This document shows, piece after piece, positions 9,029 through 17,720 of a DNA stretch of 64,000 nt. The translations under genes and the position numbers were made by a program. Within the stretch, counting starts at the first letter, position 1. Each line of letters opens with the position of its first letter. A model generated the notes under the pieces. It was not told the DNA's origin. It saw only the letters and a program-made list of their open reading frames with translations, and made no database searches. Origin of the DNA: Saprospiraceae bacterium (GTDB taxonomy: Bacteria; Bacteroidota; Bacteroidia; Chitinophagales; Saprospiraceae); assembly GCA_013360405.1 (NCBI GenBank), contig JABWBR010000034.1, positions 19,653 to 83,652 of the forward strand. Direction: 5' to 3'.

Positions 9029-9427
9029 TCATTTAGAAGGTCCCGGATGAGCATTACGGACTTTAATCCTTATACGGTCCTCTTTGTTTTCGGCTGTCAG
9101 AATGAATGGTGGGACTAAATCCGGATTGGTTTCGAGAATAGCTTTGATAGTATGAATGTGCTTATTAGGCGGAAAATGCCCTGGGCGGAGATAAATAATC
9201 CCCACAAAGTCAATTGATTGAGTGAAAACAATCTGTCCAAAGTCATTGTCTTGTGTAATGATGACGCGGCCTTCGTTATTTGCTATCGCAATGAGGTTAA
9301 TGTCTTTTGAACCTTCCAGTCCTTGTTCACGGACAAACCGCACGTCGAAATGCTCAGCACGGAGAAAATCGACAATTTCCCTGAAAATATTTTCGTCGGC
9401 AAACAGCGGGAAATCGCTTAGCTTCAT
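9029..9427 (-). CDS. DUF5615 PIN-like protein, probable toxin partner
   Basis: 132 residues. It starts MKLSDFPLFADENI, with the acidic ADEN motif of the DUF5615/Mut7-C PIN-like fold, followed by LEGSKDINLIAIANNE and VIITQDNDFGQ, the remaining conserved acidic residues of this fold. PIN-like proteins are metal-dependent RNases in many toxin-antitoxin modules. The gene overlaps the upstream DUF433 gene by 4 bases (ATGA), the usual arrangement for DUF433/DUF5615 pairs in bacteria, where DUF433 supplies a DNA-binding antitoxin-like partner. Activity is inferred from the family. Confidence 0.85.
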   Translation of the reverse strand: MKLSDFPLFADENIFREIVDFLRAEHFDVRFVREQGLEGSKDINLIAIANNEGRVIITQDNDFGQIVFTQSIDFVGIIYLRPGHFPPNKHIHTIKAILETNPDLVPPFILTAENKEDRIRIKVRNAHPGPSK

Positions 9428-9660
9428 CCCACTTGAGGTTTAACATCAATGAGAATTTCATTGTCCAGAAAACGCGAAGCATAAAGGATTGCTTCACGAA
9501 TACCTACGACAGGCAGATTAGGGAATTCCTTGTGTATGTCTTCTATACTGGCGCCATCTGCAATCCATTCCAATATCAGTTGGACGCTCACTCTGCTCCC
9601 CTTGATAATGGGTTTACCGCCGAGGATATTTGAATCTGAGACAATATATTTGAAATTCAT
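9424..9660 (-). CDS. DUF433 protein, probable antitoxin partner
   Basis: 78 residues, the normal length for DUF433. The signature is complete: GGKPIIKGSRVSVQLIL, WIADGASIEDIHKEFPNL and a terminal helix near REAILYASRFL. DUF433 proteins have a winged/HTH-like fold and pair with PIN-like DUF5615 proteins as putative VapB/VapC-like modules. This is the first gene of the two-gene minus-strand operon and its stop codon overlaps the start of the DUF5615 gene. Confidence 0.88.
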   Translation of the reverse strand: MNFKYIVSDSNILGGKPIIKGSRVSVQLILEWIADGASIEDIHKEFPNLPVVGIREAILYASRFLDNEILIDVKPQVG

Positions 9661-10452
9661 AAGCCGACAACTAATGGTTTGTTACAAATTTACAAACAAT
9701 TCGGCAGTGTGTCAAGTTTCAAATTAGGCCTGGTTGTCTGAATCGCGGATTACGCTTATAGGGAAGGATGTTTGATGTTTGATGCTGGATGTTTGATTAT
9801 TTTTTTCGAAGTTGTCTGAATTGCGGATTACGCGGATTTATGGATTACACGGATTTTATTTTGCTTGTCATGCCCGTGAGGGCATCTGTACACGTAGTGT
9901 ATGTTTTGGCTCAGTCCCCGGGCTGAAGCCCGAGTTTGAAGGGAAAAGGCAGGGTTTGTCGCACTTGTACCCGTAACGCTTCGTCCTGTTGTATGAACTG
10001 TGATAGGTGTGATGGGAGGGGATTTAACAAGTGTTACAACGAAATATGTTTAAACAATAATTTGTAGCTAAAACCGACAACTGATAACTGACAACCGACA
10101 ACAATTTTGTCACGCGTCACCTTGTCACCACCGTGGGTGCTCCGTGGCCGTCACCCCAAAACGGTACCGGCTGCTTTAGCTGCTGGAATGCCACGTTGTC
10201 TGAATCGCAGTATTCTTTAGCTTGTCATGCCCGCCAGGGCATCTGTACACGTAGCGCTTAATCCAGTCGCTTGAGCGGTGATTGGTGCGATGGGGGTGAT
10301 TTTGATAATATTTAAAACGAGATCAATTATAGCGTGGGCGTATAAAAAAATGTGTTATCTTTCAGATGCATTTTCCTCCCCTTGCAATATGGCCCAGAAA
10401 GTATACAACAAGTGAATCAGACATTTTGTAATAATAAACCATTTGCAGGGAT
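9661..10452. repeat. Gene-free stretch filled with composite repeat, copy 1
   Basis: No credible gene. From left to right: promoter side of the DUF433 gene; heptamers GGATGTT/TGATGTT/TGATGCT near 9768-9800; a TGTCTGAATTGCGGATTACGC module; a CTTGTCATGCCCG module; a small hairpin at 9919-9932 (CGGGCT/AGCCCG); heptamers CCGACAA/CTGATAA near 10073-10105; the GTCACGCGTCACC module; a GTACCGGCTGCTTTAGCTGC module near 10165; and a second CTTGTCATGCCCG copy near 10222. The last 150 bases are AT-rich and would hold the promoter of the DUF6932 gene; a weak -7-like TATCTTTC is seen near 10354. Confidence 0.7.
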
Positions 10453-10950
10453 ATGGAGCCAAGTTTTGACATTAGGGGTAACCTACAGCCCTATGAAATA
10501 ATCAAAATTGACCAATTGCACTTTAAGCAATTATTTGTCGATGCTTTTGATGCAGAGTCTACCAGAGTTCATCTCTACAGCAACTACCAGCATTATTTAG
10601 CTGAATTAAGAAAAGTCCTTAACTATGAATTTTATCAATTGATTGACGGTAGTTTCACAACAGTCAAAAGAGATCCCAATGACATTGATATTGTGAGCTT
10701 TATAGACTACCGGGATTATGAGGCATTGAACAGCGTAGTGATGGATCGATTTTCATCCGCAAAAGCAAGGGCCGTCTACCAAGTTGATGCCTATATCGTA
10801 TCCCATTATCCGGAAATTCATCCCAAATATGTCATATACCACTCCGATTTGCTATATTGGCGAAACCTTTTTGGAAAAACAAGGGTTCTTAGAAACAAGA
10901 AGCAATATCAAAAAGGGATTATTCAATTAAACTTTGTCAACAATGGCTGA
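10453..10950 (+). CDS. DUF6932-type nucleotidyltransferase-like protein
   Basis: 165 residues. Residues 66-79 read GSFTTVKRDPNDID, a GS-x(9)-DxD motif of the nucleotidyltransferase superfamily, after LNYEFYQLID. This matches DUF6932-type proteins, small nucleotidyltransferase-like proteins of unknown substrate that are common in accessory islands. The protein is about the expected length and ends in a basic region (RVLRNKKQYQKG). The next gene starts within the last codons, implying translational coupling. The two-gene layout resembles MNT-type toxin-antitoxin modules, but the small partner is not a recognisable HEPN protein, so a role in conflict is only inferred. Confidence 0.65.
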   Translation: MEPSFDIRGNLQPYEIIKIDQLHFKQLFVDAFDAESTRVHLYSNYQHYLAELRKVLNYEFYQLIDGSFTTVKRDPNDIDIVSFIDYRDYEALNSVVMDRFSSAKARAVYQVDAYIVSHYPEIHPKYVIYHSDLLYWRNLFGKTRVLRNKKQYQKGIIQLNFVNNG

Positions 10951-11164
10951 GGATAAGTTGATAGATGAAGAATTAGCGAGAGTATTAGATATTCTTGAAC
11001 AAATCAAGGAGTTAAATAGGATGATTGATCGTCATAAATTTCAGTCTCAAGACGAATTTATGCTTCGCCAATATGAAGATATGAAAGAAAGGTTTTTGGA
11101 AGAATTGAAGGATATCTTACAAGCTTTTGAAATTGAAGTAAAGATCAAAGGACATGCGGCTTGA
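10943..11164 (+). CDS. Small coiled-coil partner of the DUF6932 protein
   Basis: 73 residues from the ATG at 10943, which overlaps the upstream stop by 8 bases. The protein is strongly charged and helical with heptad-like leucine/isoleucine spacing (LARVLDILEQIKELNRMID, LKDILQAFEIEVK). No named family was recognised. Overlap with the DUF6932 gene argues for a functional pair. A composite repeat starts 12 bases after the stop codon. Confidence 0.6.
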   Translation: MAEDKLIDEELARVLDILEQIKELNRMIDRHKFQSQDEFMLRQYEDMKERFLEELKDILQAFEIEVKIKGHAA

Positions 11165-11854
11165 TTGGCAGGGGTTAACCGTACCGGCTGCTTTAGCTGC
11201 TGGAATGCCACGTTGTTTGAATCGCAGATTACACAGATTTATGGATTACGCGGATCGTTTTTTGCTTGTCATGCCCGCCTAGCGCTTAATCCAGTCGCTT
11301 GAGCGGTGATTGGTGCGATGGCTTTGATTTTGTTTAAACAATAATAAGCAACTGAAACCGACAACCGATAACCGATAACCGACAACAATTTTGCCACGCG
11401 TCACCTTGTCACCACCGCAGCTGCTCCGTGGCTGTCACCAACTGAGTTATTCCCCGGCCGTCACCTCTCCGCGTCATCCTTGATTCCGGCCACGTTGTCT
11501 GAATCGCGGATTACGCGGAATGGGGGGATTACACGGATAGGAGCGCCTGGGGATCATTTTTAATTAGGATTTGGGGGATGTTGGAAGGATTGGAAGGATG
11601 TTTGATGTTTGATGTTTGATGCTAAATGTTTGATTATTTTTTAGAACCGACAACCCACAACCCACAACCGACAATAATTTTGCCACGCGTCACCTTGTCA
11701 CCACCGTAGGCGCTCCGTGGCCGTCACCAACTGAGCTATTTCTGGGCCGTCACCTCCCACACATAACAAAAAATTGGTGGCGGCGCATCAAAAAATAGAA
11801 ACTAAACATTACTTTTACAAATGTCATTTGGATGGTAGAATAGAACATAAGAAC
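11165..11854. repeat. Gene-free stretch filled with composite repeat, copies 2a and 2b
   Basis: Contains the GTACCGGCTGCTTTAGCTGC module (from about 11178), the GAATCGCAGATTACACAG module, the CTTGTCATGCCCG module, TTTAAACAATAATAAGCAAC, heptamers CCGACAA/CCGATAA (11357-11386) and the GTCACGCGTCACC module. A second round follows: the GGGGATC module (11549-11600), heptamers TGATGTT (11597-11640), heptamers CCCACAA (11645-11675) and GTCACGCGTCACC again. About 105 bases at 11175-11281 are nearly identical to 13041-13147. The bases 11760-11854 are unique sequence before the nuclease gene. Confidence 0.8.
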
Positions 11855-12862
11855 ATGAGCGATGTAGCGCCATACCGCGATTTGATAGCCAAAATTGGCG
11901 AATTGCTGCACAAAGGTCGCGAGCAAGCCGGCAGGGCTGTGAATACGGTTTTGGTGCAGACTTACTGGCATATAGGACAGCATATTGTGGAGTTTGAACA
12001 AGGCGGCAGCGAGAAATCCACGTATGGCTCCGAATTATTGGATCGCCTATCGAATGATTTAACATCGGCCTATGGCAAAGGCTTTAGTCGTTCAAACTTG
12101 TTTCAGATCCGGCAGTTTTATCTGAAATTCCCAAAAATCCAGACACTGTCTGGACAATTGAGTTGGAGCCATTATGCGGAGATAATTAAAGCTGATAACG
12201 ACCTCGAAATCAGCTTCTACACTAAGCAATGCGAAAAAGAAAACTGGAGCGTAAGAGAACTGAAACGGCAAATGAAAAGCCTGCTCTTCCACCGGATTGC
12301 GCTGAGCAAAGACAAACAGGGCGTAATGGATATAGCAGAAAAAGGCGCTGACATACAACAACCGGAAGATATTATCAAAGACCCTTATGTCTTCGAGTTT
12401 TTAGGCATTCCCCAACAACAGCAGTATCTTGAAGGAGAACTGGAAGAAAAACTCATTCACAACCTGGAGCAATTCCTGTTAGAATTGGGCAAGGGTTTTG
12501 CCTTTATCGGGCGGCAATACAGAATCAGTCTGGGCAATCGCCATTTTTATGTCGACTTGGTTTTTTACCACCGCATCCTCAAATGTTTTGTGCTGATCGA
12601 CTTGAAACGCGGCGAAATCGAACATACCGACATCGGCCAGATGAATATGTACCTGAATTATTTTGCCAAAGAAGAAAACGTAGAAGGCGACAACCCACCC
12701 ATAGGCATTGTGCTCGGCGCATATAAAGACCATATTTTGGTGGAATATGCCACTGAAAATATTAGCAACCAATTATTTGTGAGCAAATACCAGCTTTATT
12801 TGCCGGATAAAGCGGTGTTGTCTGCACAGCTTGAGAAATTGTTGGCAGGGGATCATTTTTAA
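11855..12862 (+). CDS. DUF1016/PDDEXK nuclease-domain protein (YhcG-like)
   Basis: 335 residues from the ATG at 11855. The frame is open further upstream only through a TTG at 11774, which would add an unusual leader. The N-terminal half is the DUF1016 helical domain (LVQTYWHIGQHIVEFEQGG, YGKGFSRSNLFQIRQFY). The C-terminal half is a PDDEXK nuclease: GNRHFYVDLVFYHR with Asp234, then LIDLK with Asp249 and Lys251. YhcG-type proteins are predicted DNases found near restriction-modification and mobile elements. The gene stands alone between composite repeats. Its last codons (AGDHF) and stop fall in a repeat module whose other copy lies at 11549-11600, upstream of the gene. Confidence 0.9.
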   Translation: MSDVAPYRDLIAKIGELLHKGREQAGRAVNTVLVQTYWHIGQHIVEFEQGGSEKSTYGSELLDRLSNDLTSAYGKGFSRSNLFQIRQFYLKFPKIQTLSGQLSWSHYAEIIKADNDLEISFYTKQCEKENWSVRELKRQMKSLLFHRIALSKDKQGVMDIAEKGADIQQPEDIIKDPYVFEFLGIPQQQQYLEGELEEKLIHNLEQFLLELGKGFAFIGRQYRISLGNRHFYVDLVFYHRILKCFVLIDLKRGEIEHTDIGQMNMYLNYFAKEENVEGDNPPIGIVLGAYKDHILVEYATENISNQLFVSKYQLYLPDKAVLSAQLEKLLAGDHF

Positions 12863-13609
12863 TTAGGATGTGGGGGATGTTGGAAGGATGGGAAGGATGT
12901 TGGATGCTGGATGCTGGATGCTGGATGTTTGATTGTTTTTTTGAACGGACATCCAACAACAATCGTCGAATAGCGTCCTTTGCGAAACCTTTGCGTGCCT
13001 TGCGTTCAAATAAAATACGTGGCTTTGTCCGCTTGACCTTGTTAACGGTACCGGCTGCTTTAGCTGCTGGAATGCCACGTTGTTTGAATCGCAGATTACA
13101 CAGATTTATGGATTACGCGGATCGTTTTTTGCTTGTCATGCCCGCCTTATGTTATTGTTATAACGAAATGTGTTTAAACAATAATAAGCAACTGAAACCG
13201 ATAACCGATAACCGACAACTGATAACCGACAACCGATAACCGACAACAATTTTGCCACGCGTCACCCTGTCACCCTGTCACCACCGTAGGCGCTCCGTGG
13301 CCGTCACCAACGGAGCTATTCCCCGGCCGTCACCCCAAAACTGTACCGGCTGCTTTAGCTGCTGGACCTGGGAATTAATAGACCCCAGGCGTGCATCGTA
13401 AAAAAAACAAACAACGCTCTTGCGCGATTAAAGATAATTTGCTACATTGCATCAGGCTCTTCTACATATCTGGCAAGTCTGCCAGGTTCATTTCCTTCTT
13501 ATATGTTATAAATGCTTTGAGTAGTATTATCACTTCATGGCTGAGGACTGATTCATTATACTTATGTACCTATTTCTTCATATTTGTAAAACATAAAAAA
13601 TCGGTAATC
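12848..13609. repeat. Gene-free stretch with composite repeat, copy 3
   Basis: The repeat starts inside the nuclease gene end with the GGGGATC module, then heptamers GGATGTT/GGATGCT (12895-12929), a unique 90-base segment, the GTACCGGCTGCTTTAGCTGC, GAATCGCAG and CTTGTCATGCCCG modules (13041-13147), a long CCGATAA/CCGACAA/CTGATAA heptamer run (about 13199-13247), the GTCACGCGTCACC module and a last GTACCGGCTGC copy near 13345. From 13380 to 13609 the DNA becomes AT-rich and unique; it is the likely promoter region of the membrane protein gene. Confidence 0.75.
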
Positions 13610-14266
13610 ATGGAAGACAATATTATTAAGGCAGATGAGGAATTAATAAAATCAAATAAGCAATTTGCTCAAAGGAGTATTACGATTATCGTCACGGCTG
13701 TCAGTACATATGTTGCCAGCGGTCTTGCTAAAGATTTTTTTGGTAGTGATGAAGTGTTGAAAGCTGCATGTATTGGCTTATTCGCTGTTATTTCTACTAT
13801 TGTAGTAGATATATTGTTTTCGTACAAATTGGGTAAAATAACATTTTTTTTAATGTTAATATTAGGCGTTATTTTTATGGTATCGGCATTTTGTATAGAA
13901 AATGAAGTATTAGAATCAAAAGGTACAAAATCCCTATTGCCAATGCCTATTTCTATTGCAGGGGCATTTTTGTTTTATATTTGTCTAGCATTTACATTTC
14001 TTTTAGCTATAAATGCATATACGGTTAATTGGCTCAATAATGTAAAAGAACTTAGAATAGGTATGTTATTATTAGCAGTTTCATTGTTCTTGGCTATTTA
14101 TCTTAGCAATTTCTTCAAGGATACGGAGTATTTTTTGCTTTTTAAACAAAATGTTTATTTAAACATTGGCTGGGTCTTTACGATGTTTCATTTTATATTT
14201 ACATTTATATTTGTAATAATCATAGGTATTCAATACTCTGTTATACGCTGCTTTAGAATAACTTGA
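13610..14266 (+). CDS. Six-helix membrane protein upstream of the defence operon
   Basis: 218 residues from the ATG at 13610 (MEDNIIKADEELIKSNKQF). The frame is open upstream, but that part looks non-coding. Six hydrophobic segments are visible: roughly residues 22-41, 50-70, 75-95, 109-135, 147-165 and 184-210, with a charged N-terminus. I recognise no family. The gene is clearly AT-richer than the helicase that follows 35 bases later, which suggests separate origin. Placed first in the operon, it could be a membrane effector or simply a passenger; neither can be decided from sequence alone. Confidence 0.65.
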   Translation: MEDNIIKADEELIKSNKQFAQRSITIIVTAVSTYVASGLAKDFFGSDEVLKAACIGLFAVISTIVVDILFSYKLGKITFFLMLILGVIFMVSAFCIENEVLESKGTKSLLPMPISIAGAFLFYICLAFTFLLAINAYTVNWLNNVKELRIGMLLLAVSLFLAIYLSNFFKDTEYFLLFKQNVYLNIGWVFTMFHFIFTFIFVIIIGIQYSVIRCFRIT

Positions 14267-14301
14267 AACTTTACCCCACAACCACCAAAACCACATCTCC
14301 C

Positions 14302-17300
14302 ATGCCCATCCAACCCGGCCAAATCGTAAAAAACCTCAACCCCCTCGAACCGGTGACCATCACCCGGGTGCAACAGCTCGGAGCAATGTTCTCGCTGAAT
14401 TATACCGGCGTGAATTCGAATAGAAACTATACCCGGGTGATTCCTGCCGACGAATTCGCCGCGCTGGAAGTCCTCACGGAAGAAGGACGCTTTAATTTCA
14501 CTGGCGACCCCGAAAAATTTGCTCTTTTCGCCGAAGCGGAACGCATTCACTCCGCCTATCAGTTCGACCCGCTGTTTGCTGTTAATTGCAGTATCGTGGA
14601 CCCGCTGCCCCACCAGGTGGAAGCGGTGTATCGCTTTTTGCTACCCCAACCCAAAATAAGGTTCCTGCTGGCCGACGATACGGGCGCGGGTAAGACGATT
14701 ATGACCGGTCTGCTGCTAAAGGAACTCCTGATGCGCAACCTGGTAGAGCGCATCCTGATTGTGACGCCGGGCGGTCTCACCGTGCAATGGCAGGAAGACG
14801 AGATGAGCGTGAAGTTTAACCTGCCTTTCACGCTGGTGAACCGTAGCCGCTTTACTTCAGAGCCCACGGTTTTTCATACCGCGAACAGGATTGTGACGTC
14901 TATCGATTTTATTAGCCGCGAAGATGTGCTGAATGTGGCCTCCAGCGCGCATTGGGACCTGGTGGTGATCGACGAAGCGCATAAGCTCTCCGCTTACGAC
15001 TACGGCAATAAGGTGTATCGCTCCAAACGCTATGAGGCCGCCCAGGTGTTGTCGCAGCAATGCGAACACCTACTGCTGCTCACCGCTACTCCTCACCGCG
15101 GCCGCACCGATACGTTTAAAAAATTGCTCCAACTGCTCGACGAGGATATTTTTGCCACGGAAGAACTGGCTTCTACCCGGGTACAAGACCTCGAACACGG
15201 CGGTATCAACAAGTTTTTTATCCGCCGACTAAAGGAGGATATGCGGGACTGGCACGGCGCCCCGCTGTTTAAAAACCGGTTTACCCAAACCGTCGCCTAC
15301 GAACTTACCCCCGAAGAAAAACAACTCTACGACGCCGTTACTAACTATCTGACCAAAAAGAAAGAGGAGGCGCTCGACTCCCGCAATATTCACGTCTCGT
15401 TGGCCCTGACGGTGATGCAGCGCCGACTGGTCAGCTCCATTTATGCACTGAAAAATACGTTGGGTAAACGCTGGAACGCCCTGAAGGGAATTATCGAGGA
15501 GGTAGGCCGTAATCCCAATATCTGGAAACAACGCCATACAATCGAAGGCTTTGATGTAGCGGATATTGACGATTTTGACGACCTGGAAGACGACGAACGC
15601 GAAGCCCTGGAGTCAATTATGTCCGACCCGCGCAAGTTTAAACTCTTCACAACCGCCAAAAACCTGCAAGAATTGCAAGACGAGGCAAAAGAGGTTCAAG
15701 CGCTGTACAACATGGCTACCGAGTTGTCCAACAAAAATCAGGAGGAGAAAAAATACCAGGAACTAAGGGAATTGCTTCGCAGCCAGGGCGTGGTAGACGG
15801 CCAAAAGCTCGTGATCTTTACGGAACACAAGGATACGCTCGACTATCTCGAACAACGCCTTCGCAATAACGGCTATACGATTGCTACTATCCACGGCGGC
15901 AAATCGGTGGAAGAACGCCGTAGCGCCCAGTCTGACTTTGCGGGTAAAGCCCAAATCCTGATCGCCACCGACGCAGCCGGTGAGGGCATCAACCTGCAAT
16001 TCTGCCGATTGCTGATTAACTGGGATATCCCTTGGAACCCCAACCGGCTCGAACAACGCATGGGCCGCATCCACCGCTACGGCCAAAAGGAGGATGTGTT
16101 GGTGTTTAACCTCGTGGCCCGCAATACCCGTGAAGGCCACGTATTGGCGAGGTTGCTGACTAAACTCGACGTGATCCGCAAAAATATCGGAGAAGATCGC
16201 GTGTACGACGTGATCCAGGATGTGATGGAAAATGTGTCGCTCGATTCGATTATGAATTCGGTGTTCAACGGCAAAAAGACCAGCCTCGACGATTTCCTCG
16301 AACAAAATGACGAGCAACTCCAAAACCAGTTTAGTCAAAAAATAAAAGAACAACGTGACCGACTCGCCCATGGACTCGTGAACTACCGCGACGCGCGCCT
16401 GCTCAAGGAAAATTCCGATGAAAGACGGCTCCAACCCGTGTATGTGCGCTTGTTTTTTGAAAAATCATTTGCTCACCTCGGTGGCCGGTGGACGGAAGTA
16501 AGACCCGATATTTTTAAAATCGACCAACTCCCCGAAGCGCTGGCCAAAGCCTTGCGCGATGACTACAATATCGTGGCCGACCACTTCCGCCAAATCCGGT
16601 TTTGCTTTGAGAAGCAGGTTTTTCTCGATTACCAAAACGCCCCCGACCTCGGCAAAGTACACTACATCAACCCCGGAAACGTGGTATTCGACAGCCTGGT
16701 GAAGGTAATCCGTCATGCCTGCCGGGAGGATATGCTCAAAGGCACGGTGCTTATCTCGCCCGAAGACAAACACCCCTATTTTGCTTTTTTTGTCAAATCG
16801 CAGATCGTCGACAGTCGCCCCCATGCGCAGTCCGACAATGTGGCCGACGAACGCCTGCTGCTGGTGGAGCAAACCGAAGACGATGTTTTTAGACCCACTT
16901 CCCCCGCCAAACTGCTCGATCTGCTGCCGCCCGCAGCTTTTGCCATGCCGGTACAACCTCCTGCGGTAGTTGGTAAAGACGCTGTGGTAGAGTGGTGCTT
17001 CCAGGCCGTCACGCTGCCCCAATTGAACGAAACGCTGGCGCACGTGCACACTGACGCCCAACGCCGCCGCGAATATCTCGAATCGGCTTTTACACAGGTC
17101 ATTGTAGAAATCCAGGCCCAGATCAGCGAACTGCAGGGCCAGTTGCTGCGCGGCGAAGCCCGGGTGCAGGATAAACTACAGGCCAAACAAGAGCGCATCG
17201 ACGAGCTGATTGCCAGGAAAAAACAACGCCTCGCCTTGCTCGAACTCATGACCCAGCTGTCGCCCAAAGCCCCCGAAGTACTCGGCTGCGCCTACGTGCT

Positions 17301-17718
17301 GCCCCTAACCCAACAAGCCTACCGCAGCCACTACGGCATGAGCCGCGACGACGAAGTGGAAGCCATCGCCATGACGGTGGCCATGCAATACGAAATCGAC
17401 GCCGACTGGCTACCCGAAAACGTGGCCGCAGATAACCTGGGCTACGATATCCGAAGCATAAGCCTCGACGGCCTCAAACGCTATATCGAGGTGAAAGGCC
17501 GCAGCGGCGATGACGGCAGCGTGATGCTCTCTGAAAACGAGATGAACCGCCTCGCCCAACTCGGCGACGCAGCCTGGCTGTATATCGCGATACATTGCAA
17601 ATCAAACCCCCAGCTCTTTCGCATCCAAAATCCCGCAAAAAACCTTACTTTTGAATCGCGCACCAAAGGCGTACAGTATTACCTGCCCATGCAGGAGTGG
17701 ATGCCAAAAATCGACTGA
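14302..17718 (+). CDS. SNF2/SF2 helicase with C-terminal DUF3883, defence helicase
   Basis: 1138 residues from the ATG at 14302; a TTG at 14263 would overlap the preceding gene. Helicase motifs are clear: Walker A DDTGAGKT around residues 126-133, DEAH at 224-227, LLTATPH, then TDAAGEGINLQF at about 556 and QRMGRIHRYGQ at about 585. The C-terminus (about 1040-1110) holds a DUF3883 domain with YIEVKGR, a nuclease-like fold. This layout matches the large helicases of phage-defence loci such as DISARM (DrmD) and the helicase-methylase-ATPase type. A likely role is translocation on foreign DNA. The ATPase gene follows after 2 bases, so both belong to one transcript. Confidence 0.92.
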   Translation: MPIQPGQIVKNLNPLEPVTITRVQQLGAMFSLNYTGVNSNRNYTRVIPADEFAALEVLTEEGRFNFTGDPEKFALFAEAERIHSAYQFDPLFAVNCSIVDPLPHQVEAVYRFLLPQPKIRFLLADDTGAGKTIMTGLLLKELLMRNLVERILIVTPGGLTVQWQEDEMSVKFNLPFTLVNRSRFTSEPTVFHTANRIVTSIDFISREDVLNVASSAHWDLVVIDEAHKLSAYDYGNKVYRSKRYEAAQVLSQQCEHLLLLTATPHRGRTDTFKKLLQLLDEDIFATEELASTRVQDLEHGGINKFFIRRLKEDMRDWHGAPLFKNRFTQTVAYELTPEEKQLYDAVTNYLTKKKEEALDSRNIHVSLALTVMQRRLVSSIYALKNTLGKRWNALKGIIEEVGRNPNIWKQRHTIEGFDVADIDDFDDLEDDEREALESIMSDPRKFKLFTTAKNLQELQDEAKEVQALYNMATELSNKNQEEKKYQELRELLRSQGVVDGQKLVIFTEHKDTLDYLEQRLRNNGYTIATIHGGKSVEERRSAQSDFAGKAQILIATDAAGEGINLQFCRLLINWDIPWNPNRLEQRMGRIHRYGQKEDVLVFNLVARNTREGHVLARLLTKLDVIRKNIGEDRVYDVIQDVMENVSLDSIMNSVFNGKKTSLDDFLEQNDEQLQNQFSQKIKEQRDRLAHGLVNYRDARLLKENSDERRLQPVYVRLFFEKSFAHLGGRWTEVRPDIFKIDQLPEALAKALRDDYNIVADHFRQIRFCFEKQVFLDYQNAPDLGKVHYINPGNVVFDSLVKVIRHACREDMLKGTVLISPEDKHPYFAFFVKSQIVDSRPHAQSDNVADERLLLVEQTEDDVFRPTSPAKLLDLLPPAAFAMPVQPPAVVGKDAVVEWCFQAVTLPQLNETLAHVHTDAQRRREYLESAFTQVIVEIQAQISELQGQLLRGEARVQDKLQAKQERIDELIARKKQRLALLELMTQLSPKAPEVLGCAYVLPLTQQAYRSHYGMSRDDEVEAIAMTVAMQYEIDADWLPENVAADNLGYDIRSISLDGLKRYIEVKGRSGDDGSVMLSENEMNRLAQLGDAAWLYIAIHCKSNPQLFRIQNPAKNLTFESRTKGVQYYLPMQEWMPKID

Positions 17719-17720
17719 GT

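Noticed and set aside
12868..13239. Open frame beginning in the repeat after the nuclease gene
   Set aside because: Its translation is repeat-derived (MLDAGCWMLDAGC-like) and crosses several repeat modules; not a gene.
9661..13609. Integron gene-cassette array
   Set aside because: No tyrosine integrase is visible and the repeats lack the folded attC organisation; modules are long and identical, fitting homologous recombination.
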